Origin: Dimorphilus gyrociliatus
Lineage: Eukaryota > Annelida > Polychaeta > Dinophilidae
DNA: 64,000 nt
NCBI GenBank assembly: GCA_904063045.1
Contig: CAJFCJ010000009.1
Coordinates: 290,942-354,941 of the forward strand
Direction: 5' to 3'
Part shown: one piece after another, positions 21,470-35,113 of the stretch
Numbering within the stretch: position 1 is the stretch's first letter
Layout: the number at the start of each line of letters is the position of its first letter
Made by a program: the position numbers and the translations under genes
The notes under the pieces: model-generated
What the model saw: the letters and a program-made list of their open reading frames with translations, nothing else
What the model was told of the DNA's origin: nothing
Databases searched by the model: none

Positions 21470-24400
21470 ATGACTAACTACGTCGGAAGTATAACGATAT
21501 TAGACCGTGGAGACGGTGCTGCTCAAGCAGTCCTTGATAGGAACGCAAGATCTCTCGCTAAACGTATTGCGGATGAAACTAGAGATGAACTACATCAAGT
21601 ACTCAATAGAGTTGACAAGGTAAAAAGTTAAATTTTACCTTATAGACAATTAATTTTTAATCTTGTTGAAAAAGATTTATGGAAATTTCGAGCTAGGAGA
21701 GCAGCTAATTACTGCTAGTCAACCAACAAATACAGAATACTTAAATGATGTAGTAAGTGCACAATATAACAGAAATTTACGACCATAAATACAATAAAGT
21801 GGCCATTAACATTTAAATAAATTTTATAGTCCGAGCTGGAAGAGTTACTGAAAGATCAAGTGAAAAAGAAAAAGGTTAATCTCCTGAGTGAAAACTCAAC
21901 TATTAACTAACATCTTCCTTTTCCATATAGTATCAGCAGCAAATCACTATATTTATAGTTGGTTATGAGAATGTATGCGGCCAAAAGTTACGTCTACTGC
22001 AACAAGTTAACGATGTAATAAAACCGCAATTTGTTTCGTTTAATTTAAATTTATTGTGTTCTTATTTCTTACGATACCATCTTAGTTTTTCATGGAAAAT
22101 GCTCACCATATAGACGACGATGATCAGGCGGCCATCTCATCACCCGATCTTGAAATGGACGACGTTGCCGAAGCAATTGATGAATCACTGCAAAAGGCAA
22201 AAGAATTGGCTCAAAGATTAGCCGAATTAAATAAGGAAATGGTTGAACATATGTATCAATACGCCCAGGCCAAAGCCAGTAATAAGTAAGTTTTTAATTA
22301 ATATTTATATTAACCACTACAAACTTAATGATAAACAATAAACTCACTTTAACAAACTCCCTCCTATCCTATAATTAGTCCAGCACAATTACAAATGTGG
22401 CAAGAAGCCAGGTAACATTGTCGTAAGATTGAAAAAAATATTATGAAATTGATGTTAAACTCTTTTAAATCTTGTATTATATAAAACTATAAACGTATAT
22501 ATGTCACGTGTCTTTCCTATCCAAAAAAAGAGAAGAAAAGATGATTGATTAAATTAATTTGAATACTTTTCTTAGGGGAAAGAAAAGCTTGGAGAAAAAA
22601 TTGGAAAAGACTAAAGATGATCTAGCCGCTCTAAGTGAGAAATTACAACAAGCTATGAACGGTTAGTTTTATGATCAGTTTACTTTGAACAAAAACATAT
22701 TATTTTTTTATTGTTTAATCCATAGAAATTGAAACTAAAGAAGACAAAATTCAACAGTTGTACAAACAAGTTGAATTAAAAAATATGGAAGCTCAACGTT
22801 TTAAAGCCGCTGCTGAAGTTGGAAAGGTTTGTTTATTTGTAGAAGGGAAATGTTATATATTTAGTATATATAAACATGTGCATTTAAATTAAATTAAACA
22901 TAGAAAAATACTTCGGAGAATGAAGGGCTCAGAGATGAAATTGAAAGGAAAAATCAATTAATCAAAGATATGAAACTTCAGGTTTTATTTTATCAAAATT
23001 TATTATTGAAAAATACTTGTTTTCCTAAAAAATCTATCTCTTTTTAGCTAGGGAAAATGGAGGTGGATTACGGAGAGCAAAAGATTCAAAAGGAGCAAAA
23101 TCAACAACGACTGGCAGCTGCTAGTGATGAAAGTCAAGTAAGGGTTATAAAACATTTACCATACTGTATTACGTTGGAAAACTAATCCTTTTATCCCTGT
23201 TTTATAGAGAAAATTGGAACAACTCCAAAATGCTTTAAATGATAACCAAATGTACGAGCACCAAGCAAAATTAGGTAAAAAGATGATAGATAATTTATAC
23301 AATACCGATGTTTATTCAATTTGAATATAACGGTTGATTAATTAATCAATTAATACTGAAAATTTAAATTCTACTAACTCTATGGATAATAGAGAGAAAA
23401 GAAACATAAAACGTAGGGAATGAAAATAGAAATTGATAGGTTAAATACTAGATTTTTACCACTCAAAGAGAGATTTAGCTTCTGAAAAATGTTATGTTTC
23501 AATTTGCAAAACACAGTTGAGATTCCATTTTCACTTGGATTCTGAAGATAGATTATTTTCTTAAGATAAAAGATCCCATTAATCTATGGGATGTAAGGAG
23601 CATCAATTAGGCCTATTGAGTTTTCTGCTGTTATTTTATCACTTTACATAACAGAATGAAAATTAATATTAAATATATATTTGTTAATTATATTACTAAA
23701 CTTAACAGAATCGTTGGAAAAGAGAAATGAGGGTTTGTGCCTTTAATCACATAAAAAAAACAACGAATTTAGAAGTATAACGAAGGGGAGGGGATTATAA
23801 TGATAAATTTCCATATTTTTCAAATCAATAAGGAAATATTATTGGTTCAAACGGAAATTAACACCTTCGTTATACTGAAAAAAAAGCACCGTTTTTAATT
23901 TATTAACGAATTTAAAACGATTTTTTGTTTTATTATTTTGGTTTATACATATATTTTTTTATTTATTTAGATATATAAGCATATTTTGTAAACTGATGTG
24001 TTTTAAATGTTTAGTTTATGAATATTCATATAATTTTATTTGCATAATTAATTAAATAGATTATTATATTTGTTATTTTTATTATTTTGAGTATTAGACA
24101 TTCTAATATTATAAATATCTATGTTTTTCTTTTAATTTGACGCTTTATTTTGTCCTCTTCCCCCTTTATACTATCCTATATCTATTTTGACAATAGATAT
24201 TTTCTCGTATATTACTCCTTTCTATAAGAAAATTTGTCATTTGTACTTAAAACAGAATTAATGAATTTGCATAACAAACAAGTTGAAGTGATAAAAACTG
24301 ATCATAAGAAGGAAATTGAAGAATTAAGAAGGCAGCATATAGAAGAAGTTAAAAAACTTTTGGTAAGTGTTGAATTTAAACACTCTACTTTATCTTTATT

Positions 24401-24700
24401 GATAAAGTTATGTGCTGCTTAATGATTTATATGCATAACGCCACCTATCGGATTGATTGTACAATTAAAAAAATAGGAAAAAGTGTTGACATAAAAAACT
24501 TTAAGATTGAAAGAGAGACGCCCGTAAAAAAAAAATTAGTCAATTGAAGATTGAATTTTTTCCTTTCAGTCCTTCTATTTATACTATCTTCTTGTTTAAG
24601 TGGCCTGTTAATCGAACGTGTATTGAATAAGAGAACTGTAATGTTACGAACACTAGAAGCCGAGAACAAAAATTATAGACGTCGTTTGATCGAATTATAA
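21470..24700 (+). CDS. Unknown multi-exon coiled-coil protein
   Basis: ATG at 21470 opens MTNYVGSITILDRGDGAAQA. Exons continue with IYGNFELGEQLITASQP, SELEELLKDQVKKKK, YQQQITIFIVGYENVCGQKL, an exon at about 22086-22284 with acidic DDDDQAAISSPDLEMDDVAE, then long coiled coil: SLEKKLEKTKDDLAALSEKL, EIETKEDKIQQLYKQVELKN, LGKMEVDYGEQKIQKEQNQQ, RKLEQLQNALNDNQ, KTDHKKEIEELRRQHIEE, ending VMLRTLEAENKNYRRRLIEL at 24700. About 12 exons, mostly joined in phase 0. I do not recognise the family. A role in cilium or centrosome is inferred only from coiled coil and the upstream X-box half site. An intron of nearly 1 kb (about 23275-24250) may hide an exon. It could be fused with the next gene, but that gene has its own ATG and promoter motifs. 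Confidence 0.6.
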
Positions 24701-25705
24701 ATAATCCATTAGTCGAATGTACTCAGTAAACTTTTTTGTCGTTAACTATTGATCGATCATATTTTATATTTTATTTTACTTGAACAGATTTATTTCTGTT
24801 TAAAAAACAAAAATTTAATGCTACTTAATAATTTGAATATTGATAATAATAGGTATTAAAGTTTATATAGGAAAGAATAACCTTTATTTAAATAGCCGAT
24901 CTGCTATTCAATTCTTTATACTATCCAGAAAATAGATAAATATACAGTCAGTACTGTATATATTATAATTATGTATACAGTTTGTATATGGCATATATTA
25001 ATATTTATTTATGTATATTATTATTTCTATTATATATCTATACATATTTTATACGTTTAATATATAATATATAGATATAGTTACCAGTAATAATTAATTA
25101 ACTAGTTGATAAGAAAGTTATTTCCTAATTGGTAATTAAAATAGTTTTTGTACATGGCTATTAAATATTCATTAAAGTCAAAGGCCCTTGGCGTCGTCAG
25201 CATAAAAATGCTGGAAAAAACAATTGGTTCAATATATTGAACATTCGAATTATAGGATTTCTTCCTATTCCAACGAAAAATTATCGATAGTAGAATACTT
25301 TTTCCTTCGCCTATCCTTGTTAAAGTCCGAGATTACGGACCGAGACGAAATAAAGAAACCTTTATAAATTAGCGTCTTTAACGATTCGAAAGTTTGCATT
25401 AATATAACTGAATTATTTTTGTATTACGGAGATCAATTAATTCAACTAAAAGAATATTGTGACGGAGATACATTGTGAACAGTGATCACGTGATCCAAGC
25501 TTTTGTCAGATATCGACGTATGAATTGACAGTTTTTGTAGGCTTAAATGTTCACTTGTTGCTAAGGCTTTTGCAGACGGTTCGCGTCTGTCATCGAAAGA
25601 AAAGTGATTAACAAGATAGATAAGAGACAGAAGCTTTAGGATAAATATTTCGTGAAATATTGAACTAGTATTCCTCGCTAATGACGGAGTAAATTTAAAA
25701 AAAAA
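24701..25705. promoter_or_regulatory. Intergenic region with promoter of the 25.7 kb gene
   Basis: AT-rich at 24701-25180 with ACTGTATATA-type palindromes (about 24950-24985). Closer to the ATG it is GC-richer and holds TCACGTGATC at 25486-25495 and the X-box half site GTTGCTAAGG at 25557-25566. Confidence 0.5.
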
Positions 25706-28700
25706 ATGCTCGGGGTTCAAGTTAGACTTTCCGATTATACGGATTTAAGAGATCTAGTTGACTTGAATCCAACGCCTTTTGATCCTGCCGCCGTATCTTC
25801 TTCGTCAACCGCCTACATATTAACTGTGAGTTCTACGTGTATCTTGTCCTTTTTTCGTACATTGTTTTCATTCCAATTAAAACTCGTATACAACATTCCA
25901 CAACGTAGCAAAAGTGTCATTATAAACTTTTCTTTTAAGACTAAGCTACTGTATACTTTTTATCAGATTATAAAAGATAAATAAGATACAATATACATAA
26001 AATTCCCAAAATATTAAACTAATCAAAGAAACAATGCGAAAGGTGGCGTAAATTAATTTTAATTCTTTATATATTTACATTTATATATATATATATTAGA
26101 ATATAAACATATATATATATATACATATATACAAAATAATATGATTAATTCAAGGAGTTCTTTGAACAATTATCAACTCTTTTTTTTTTTAATTATATAT
26201 TTCCAGGAGGAAATAAGTGGTTTGAAAGATAAATGTGTATGTTTGAACGTGTGTGTGTGTGTGTGCTATATTTTTCCGCTATAGGCTTAACACTTTCATT
26301 CAATAGCTACTTAGTTATACTGTACATACAGTATATACTTTCATCAAAAATATTCATAAATAAGAATATTAGTTTGTTGTTTGTTATTTATATTTCTAAT
26401 AAAAACATGCTAATTGAAGTGTTCAATACTTTTACAGAATATACTAAAACCTTTACAGCTTTTTTACTAACATTTTGTTTGACTATTAGCATTTAATGAT
26501 AATATGTATTTAAAGGTATATATATACTATATAAACTATTACCTTTCTTTTTTCAGGCAAGCACAACGAAGCAAGCTATATCTTTAGCTGTACGTTTACT
26601 TAATATATACATATATATATATATATCTTATTAAAAGTATTCGACTTTTTTCATTTTTTTTTAAAAATCAATTTTTTCCCTTTTTTTTTCTTCGGTTCAT
26701 TTAACGTCTAGGCCGAATTGGACGACGCCAAGTTAGAAATTGTATGGTTTTTATTTTTTTTTCTTTGTTAAGAAAAAGTTAAATTAACTCTTTTCCCTCC
26801 CTCATATATCAAGGATGATGCAATGAGAAGATTAACTTTTCTAGATGTACGTTTAATTTGCGTTTTTTTTCAAGAGGGAGACTTTAATGATTAAATTAAT
26901 TTCTTCATATATTTAGAGAGAGATAGAAGATACAAGGCAGGAAGCGGTATGTGTTGTGTACTAAAACTTTCTTAAGGCCTTTTTTACAGACAATCCCTCT
27001 AAGTTTTTATAATGTATCTCTTAGAATGACGCTGATACTAGGCGACAGATGGCGTTAGATGCTCTAGAAAATTTAGAGGCCGAAAGAGAGCAAACAGAGC
27101 AAAAGTTGAATGAGACTTTAAAAGCTAAATTTAAAGAGGAAACTATTGTTACTCAAAAGATGAAAGCAATTAAGGGTGAAAGTCGTTCAAGGAGTAAAAA
27201 ACATATTCAAGGAAAATTAGTTAAACAAAGAGTAGACGGTCAAGAATTTGTAGAGGGTGAGGAAGTTACAGATGAATTAGAAGAAACGTCCAGTAGGGGA
27301 GAGGAGACGGAGGAGATTGCGATGGAGGAGGAAGAGAGGGAGAAGGAGATGACGGTGACAATACTAGTCAGCGTAGCTTTATACTTTTGTGCCAATACTA
27401 ATAATTTTCCCCCTATTAACAGTCTGCTAATTTAAAAGTTTTATATGTAGATATTATAAATTAGGTCAGAGTGCTCTGGATGTACATATATATTTATTAC
27501 TTTATTCTATCATACAGTGATTTCCTTCAATAACTTAATAAGAGGTCTGATCGCATGACTGTATTGTCTGAGAGATTGCGTTTATATTTCGCTCTATTCT
27601 GTTCTTTTAATCTACCGGCTCACATCATAAAAATGCATGATTTTCACAGCATTCCGTTAAAGAACCGACACCAACCCCAGTAGCTTCAACACACGTCGTT
27701 CACACAGAAAACGACGAACATATCACAGCAGTAGCATCATCAGTATGAAAAATAATTTAAAAACAAAATAATTATACCAACAAAAATTTGCTGTTATACT
27801 TTTTCCCACATTTTTTAATTATCGTGTATTTTTTCACCTATCGAAATTAATTCACCATTTTTACGTTTAAATATCAATTTTATAAGAGCAAAAATTTTTT
27901 AACAAAAAGCAAATTTTTTTTCATTTTTACAATAATTTTTATTCTATAAAAAAAAAGAAAAGAAGTTTTTTTTAAGAAGAATTTTTTACCAAAAAAAAAA
28001 AAGAAAAGAATTCGAGAGCGATAATAGATCAATGGAATAATCTCTTTTTTTCGCTAATTTTGCGAACAAAAATTTTCTGTGTGTGGTTCTTTATTTTAGT
28101 TGATTGTTTTTTTTTTAAAAAGAGCAACTTCAACAACAACAAAAGCACTTTTATACTTTTTTTTGCTTAGATTTATTGATTTATGTATTTTATTTTAATT
28201 TTTTTTGACAAAGAAAAAAGTTTACTTTTTCACTTTTTAGTTAATTACTATAAGAGTATTGTTTATAGGGTGCACATTCCGATGGAACTAAACACGATTC
28301 TAGACCCGTAAGTATACTCCCCTTTAAAACACAATTTTATAATAATAAAATAATAAAAAAAAATGATAAGAAAGGATATAAAAATATAAAAATAAGCATA
28401 AAGTAAGATATATATTTATAAATTATATCTCTTAACTTATTATGATGTTTCGAATTTTTGTTACCAAAAAATAAAAAAATAAAAACACGCGATAAAAACA
28501 ATAGAAGAAGGCTAAAGGAAAAAATAGGAATAAATCAAAATCTCGTTCGAGATCTAGGGTATGTCTAAATGTTAAAGAATAACGGAAATGTTTGTTATTT
28601 TATTTCATCTAAATGAAAATTTTTAAGAGACTTTTATATACAAAAAAAGCCACCTTTTGATTATTTTTTTATGAACACAATCCTTAAAAAAAATCCCTAC

Positions 28701-31700
28701 TTGTTTTTCTTTTTATTTCTACCTTTTGTACCCTTTTTTTTTCTATTGATGGGGAAGTGAACTAGTCGAAGCATTTCAATAAAATGCAATGACTCGTTTG
28801 AATTGTAATTCTCTAATCGATGAGTTTTTAAAGGCGTCACTACCGCAAACAAAGTCCAAAGCGACGAAATAATCCTTTGCGGTAGAGATGGCTTTAGAGT
28901 GTATATTACCAAAGCACGTTGTATACGAATGGAATGAAAATCGTATGAAAAATGTTTTATTCGTACGACGTTTGGTTTGTTCTACTTTTCTTAATGTTGT
29001 AATTTTGTAGTAAAGTATATATTCCTTTAAATGGTTATATATACTAGACTAGCTATTGTTGCTATGGTATTTCATTGTTATGTGTATTAACTAACAAACT
29101 TTTAAAATATGTAGGACAAAGGAGTTACAGAGCAGACAAAACCAGCAAACCTTCCAAAGAAATCTACTCAGAGCTTCAGATCGAAGCAGGTTTGAAACGG
29201 AATTGTTGTATATAAAGCTACTTCCGGCTCTAGCTTTCGAAAAATCTTTAAAACTTTACAGATTATATCTATCAATTTTTCAAACTTTTCCTATTTGTGA
29301 CTGCTATGTGCCGCTAAGTGTACAGTGTGAACTGTATTGTTCGTCTACCTATAAATTTATATATATATATAATATAGTAGTTTGCCACTTACTTTATCAA
29401 TTTATTCTCTATCTTTTCGTACAGCGTCCACCTCCCAAGACTAGAAACGAAGTTAGTGTCCAGGATGTAGATGGTGATGCTTCGACTGGTCAATTTGAGG
29501 CCAATAAACACCTTGTGCCAGTTTTAGAGGATAGTGTTGTCGACTTTACAGACGCATTTGACCTCAAGGATGAGGAGGGATGGGGCAACGTTCCGATGAA
29601 TCATGTTCTAGGTAGATTTGCCCAATATCGACAGCTGGCTCAAGAAAAAATAGCTGAATTAGAAGATATTACAGAAACAACAATTGCAAAAACTAATAGA
29701 AAGGTAATGAACTATAAAAATATTTTTGTTAAATATATAAATCATATCATTTTGCTGAAATATCTTTTAAGGTACAAACGCTTAAAGCACAATTTCACGA
29801 CCACAAATCAAAATGGGAAAAGGAGCGCGATGTATTAATTAAAAGAGCCGATCAGGCTGTTAACCTGCACTCTCTAGCTGAAAAAGACGCCGATGCGGCC
29901 ATGGATCAACTGGAAACATTTATACTGCAGCAAGAAACTCTTGTAAGTATTATTTTTATGATAACGCTATCTTTTAATGTCGGCAACTTGTATAAAACTG
30001 CTTTGAAAATATATCCAAAGATTTGAGCTAGTTACTCAATAACTACTTAAATAGAATTTTTAAGTGATTTTCTATACGACTTCCTCTATTGAAAGTTTCA
30101 AACTAGAAAGTTTACCTTACTTTATGAAGTATTTTTTATTCCATTGAAAGATTAACTCAAAGCGAACAATTGAGATTGAGATAAGACACGGTGATATACT
30201 GATTTTATTTGCCTTAACGTCATTCTGCAGTAGTAGTTTATCTTAGCCGTTACACATTGGTGAGAATATAGAGAGTATTAATCAAGGAATTATTTTGTCA
30301 AATTTAAGCTCATATCGACTCAACTTCGCTGTATAAGAATTTTTCAAGTACTTTGATAAACAGGCTTATTTATAGGAGATAAATTTTCACTTTGAATGGT
30401 TGACTTTTATTTTAAAAACGATTTGTTTACTATTTGATAAAGGATTTAAAACTTATCTTGTCTTGATACACACTCTATTATAATGTTCGTCAGCGGTAAG
30501 GCTATTAAACGTAATAGATTAAGAGTATTGGACGTCATAGCGGTATAGTTTTTTTGTTTCCTTATCAATTATTTATTCTAGTTATATGTTCGTGATTAAC
30601 AAAAAGCTTTTCTTGTGAAAACACATAGGAAAAAGATGAAGAGGAGAGAAAGAAGGATATTGATACAAAATTGTCGAGACAGGCCAGCGCCGAAACTAGC
30701 CCACGAGTAGAACCAATGGTGGAAATACCTAATGTTGATGAAGAGAAATTGCTAACTCAAACTGATGATGCTAAGGTAGCCGAAAGAGAGATTCTTAGGG
30801 AAGAATCAAAAATAATTGAGCAACAAAATGACAACTCTGAAGAAGCAGAGGTAGGTTTTCGGTGTATATTTCTTCAATTTATTGAATATTTGTGTTTTAA
30901 ATTGTATAAATGACAAAATCGACTAATCTATGCATTAATTATAAATATTCTACATTTCCAATTCCGCTCCCCTTAAAACACATTCAATATAGAAATCACA
31001 TTCTCCTCCCACAACCAATCAAACCACACCAACCCCTGTCACAATGGAGAAGACAAAAATGTCAAGGAAGAAAACAAAAAGCGAAATAGAAGGAAGGAGA
31101 TCGAGAAGGGAACGATCTGAGCTAGTAATCGCTTTAAAGAGCCTTGTTACTGAAGATATAAAATTATCTGCTTTATGTACATTGATTGACAAAGTTATAG
31201 AGGAAGCTGAAATTGTCGGAGTACATCCTAAGTCGGTATTTACAGCTCTAGCTGAAACCGATATTCCATTGCAGCGTATAACGTCATCTAAGGTTCGATC
31301 AGATGTTTTAAAAGTGGACCAACTTCTATCTTTCTCATATCTTTACAGACTCTATAAATTATATCCTCTAATTATTTAAATAATATTTTTAAACTTTCCC
31401 CAAAAATTCCTTCACAATTTACTTTTTTTTTCTTCAAATCTAATCACAATATTATCCTAAACAAATCCATCACTCTTCCCAAAATATACAAAATAAATAC
31501 TTTTCGCAGCAATCTCTAATATCTAAAAAAACTCTATCGAAAACACCCTCTCTTGAAGATGCTCCTCGTGTGAAGAGTGGGACAGAGATTGAACTTGAGA
31601 AAGATATAACAGTAGCTTCTACTCAAAAATTACAATCGGAATTGTCAGACGTAAAAGAAGAAAAGAGTTCAACGATCGAGGAGAAAAAGGAAGAGATATT

Positions 31701-34700
31701 ATTATCGCCCCTGGTCTGTTTCGACCGTTGTTTGTGTTTATGCTGTGACACTATTTGTTGTAAAGCTAATCTAAACAGTTTTTCAGTAACAAGCAGATTG
31801 AATATCATAAATTGTTTTCTTTGGATTTCTTAATTGTTGTCCGTATTTGTGATGCTTTTCTAACATCCACAGTCTGACAGCGAGAATAATTCGGATGATG
31901 AAACGTCATCGTCATCATCGAATTCTTCCTCTCAACCGGAGGAGGTTGACGATGATTCTGAATCTAGTTCATCCTCCGATTCAAAGGAGGAAGAGGTCTG
32001 TTTGCTGATACCCAATAACACAGGCTTCCAACCGAACGAAGCAGACACATTTAAGCATAGTAGTTTCCCTGAGAATATTAGATATCGGCAGTTGGCTAGC
32101 TAATCACAATATCTTTTTAATATGTTGACAATAACCTATGAGATTGATGTTTTTTTTTATTTTAAACCTGCATAATCAACCAATTATCATAATCCTAAAA
32201 TAACACCTCCCCAACGGTTGCTTATTGATTTCCTTTTACACAGCTCTACTCGCGGAGTGACTCCGGTGAGGATGGACCAGCCAATTTGGAAGAATTAAGA
32301 GCAAATTCAGCAAAAGCCAGAGCAGTTTTACGTCAACATCATAAATCAGCACTAAGTGAAAGACGGTCGAGAACAGAAGGAAGACGATCAAAATCTCCTG
32401 GAATACCCACTGAAATTAGAAACAACTCTGTCCTATCATCTGCGGAATTAGACGAAAATGGTGATATGCCTTTACCGGATGAGGGCAAAGGTAGGTTTTC
32501 TTAGCTAAAGATTTATAAATTCATGTTAAAAAACGATTTCAAATACAGTCGAAGTAATTACATTCGACGTAGGAACTTCTCCTTTAGCTGCTTCGTTTTC
32601 AAAAGATAGAACTGAAACTTTTATTTCTAGGTAAGTCTTTAGATAGTTTAACTACTTGTATTTAAACATTTATTGAATCGATCGAATCGGTTAGTCATAG
32701 CGTAGAGTTAGCTCATATAAGAGAAGAGGAAGAGGAAGAAAATGAAGAAGAACGGTATAAGATATTCGTTGTTTTGTAAAATTACAATTTTTAATAATGA
32801 TTATCTTAAAACATTACTTAAAACTAAAAACTTAATGTAGAGAGGATATTATGGATTGGTATGTTTTGTATTGGTTTAAATGTCTTTTTCGGTGTATTCT
32901 CAAACGAAAAACTTTTTTACTCGTTGTCCTTGGCTGTCATATTTAGATTATGTATACGCTTGCTAATTTTATGTTTTTCAACCCTAGGAAACAACCGCCC
33001 CTCTTTGAACATCCTATCGTACAGGAATATTTAAAGACCTATGACACAGTTATCGGATTTAAGCAAGCCGTTTCGTCACATTTTTACGATAAAGGTCTGA
33101 TTTTAGAAATGGTAATTTTCAAAGTTTCATAAGTGTTTTCCCTTCTCAGAAATGCCATCATTAGGACAACAATTGGATGATAATAAAGTTCTCGTATTTG
33201 ATAAAACAACGACTGTACAACCTCAGATTGAATCTATGAGGGAGAGCATCGGGACAATATTGGGCTTTGTATTGAAAATTATTGGTGAATTAACGATGAC
33301 TGATCAGGTAAATATTTAGATCATCATACGTATGTTTGAATATATATACTCTAATAGAGAAACTACTATATAATCACGACCTTTGCATTAAAAAAGAATC
33401 ACACCTTAGGCACTGATATAAAATAAAATTGCACTGTTAAATAGTAGATATTTACTCCTTTTTATGCAGCTCTTAGTAGAATCACGATCGAGTTATACAT
33501 CGGTAAGAAACCTAACTTAAAGAAAAACAATACATATTATGTATCCTATAAACCCATTACTTAGTTTATTTGCTTGAATTGTGTAATAGGTATATTTGAT
33601 TAGCATGAAATCAATGTTTTTATAAGCTATCTTTTATGATGATAATATTTTTTTTTGTTATGGCATGTCCTATAATACTAACATTATCAATGTTATTGAA
33701 GACTTTGAATATTACATTGAATTAATTATACTTATTTATTGTTAAAATTGTCTAGGATTATCCAGTTTCATCTATTGGGTTCATCTCTCGTGATCAAACG
33801 AGATCTTTAACTACAAGGGATCGCACAATGCCAATGACTGCTCCTCCAAACACTGCACCAAATTCTACACCCTCTGAACAAGTGCGTAATAGTTCATCAG
33901 ATTTTCAAGATTTAAAATCTCAATATGACAAACTGTAAGTTCTTGAAAACGTATTAGATTATCCTAATTAGAAAGATGTTAAAACAGACGAAAGGCTCAC
34001 GAGGAAGAGATAAAAAGAAATGAAACTCAACAACATCATCAAACTGTTGTTATGATGGAGATGCAAGACACCATCACAAATCTTCGCCGAGACCTGGCGG
34101 TTGCTACGAAAACGCAGGGTAGGATCAATTCTGGGAGGAAAGAGGAGTCGCCTCCATTAATGTTTACAAGGCTTGATGCCGAACAAAATACACGTGTCTT
34201 AAAACGTGCTTTGAATGAGCGACGACTCAGTGAAGAGAGTGTGCGATCTGCCGTTGAAAAAATGGAAAGTTATGTTAGCGTTCCTGCAATGAGATTATCG
34301 CAACTTGTGCGGAAATATATTCATCATGTTCGAATGAAGCAAGTTGAAGATAGAATACGGACCAGAAGCCGAAGTATAAATGATAACGTTAGAGTAGCAC
34401 TTCAACGAATGGAGGCTTTTCAGGCTGTAAGATCTGAAAGATGGGCTTATAAGATGGATAATTTGAGTGAGGAACGAGTCAAGTTAGCATATGACTTAAT
34501 GGACACACTTGATGAGATTGAAAATGCAGCTGGTGTATTCCTTATTAAGCCGTTCTTCTCGTACAGACCAGTGGCTCAAACAGCATCAACAGTAAATGCC
34601 CCCAAAGCTATTCGTCATTCACAAATAGAAGGTCGAGCCAAGGCTTGGCAAACTCCAGCCCCAACTCCTGCATCTCGACAACTGCAAAAAAAGAATACTG

Positions 34701-35113
34701 AAGAATCAACCAGACCAGCCTCAACAGGAGCTATTCCTATTATGAGTAGGCTGACAGTTGGCACATCTGCAGAATCTAATTACTGGTCACCTCAAGCCGC
34801 GGTTCATAAAGTTGGATCTTTCTCAGACAATTTAATCAATACACCGAGATTGTTAGAATTGGATATGAACAAAATGATATATGGCCACAATGAAGTGGCT
34901 GGGAGCGGTTCAATTCGAAATTACATTAGTGTAGCAAGATCAGGACAAAAGTATGTCCCTGGTGAAACCAATCATCCAGCAACTCCACCAACTACTGAAA
35001 AACTGACAACACCATTGCCACCCATTTCAGGAGCGACTAAATCTCCACCCGTGCCACCGAAAAGTCCATTAGGGTCTTCGATTTACACAGGAACTACACC
35101 AGTTGGACAATAA
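25706..35113 (+). CDS. Large modular low-complexity/coiled-coil protein, unknown family
   Basis: ATG at 25706 begins MLGVQVRLSDYTDLRDLVDL. About 25 exons follow, nearly all phase 0 and some only 18-39 nt. In order: a microexon-coded helix (26557-26946), a coiled coil (NLEAEREQTEQKLNETLKAK), a Glu-rich stretch, HSVKEPTPTPVASTHVVH, an SR-like exon KKAKGKNRNKSKSRSRSR, a helical domain (DFTDAFDLKDEEGWGNVPMN, FAQYRQLAQEKIAELEDITE), a basic/acidic region, an SDSENNSDDETSSS acidic Ser tract, a block QPPLFEHPIVQEYLKTYDTV, and a 353-codon last exon with helical ALNERRLSEESVRSAVEKME and RLSQLVRKYIHHVRMKQVED and a Pro-rich tail. I do not recognise the family. Promoter motifs shared with the previous gene suggest a ciliary role. 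The first exons (25706-26500) and joins near 27400 are least certain; it may be more than one gene. Confidence 0.6.
26557..26946 (+). other. Array of four phase-0 microexons (33, 30, 33, 30 nt)
   Basis: Exons 26557-26589 (ASTTKQAISLA), 26712-26741 (AELDDAKLEI), 26814-26846 (DDAMRRLTFLD) and 26917-26946 (REIEDTRQEA) are each flanked by AG and GTACG/GTATG-type donors. Each encodes 10-11 residues and is separated by 70-122 bp. They continue in frame into the exon at 27025 (NDADTRRQMALDALENLEAE). Confidence 0.6.
28841..28884. other. Perfect 9-bp inverted repeat in an intron of the large unknown gene
   Basis: TACCGCAAA (28841-28849) and TTTGCGGTA (28876-28884) can pair around a 26-nt loop within a GC-richer patch of an otherwise AT-rich intron. 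It may be a structured RNA or a splicing-related hairpin. Confidence 0.35.
32841..32858 (+). other. 18-nt microexon
   Basis: AGAGGATATTATGGATTG lies between AATGTAG and GTATGT. Joined to its neighbours it reads ...EEER-EDIMDW-KQPPLFEH with matching phase 2 on both sides. Confidence 0.5.
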
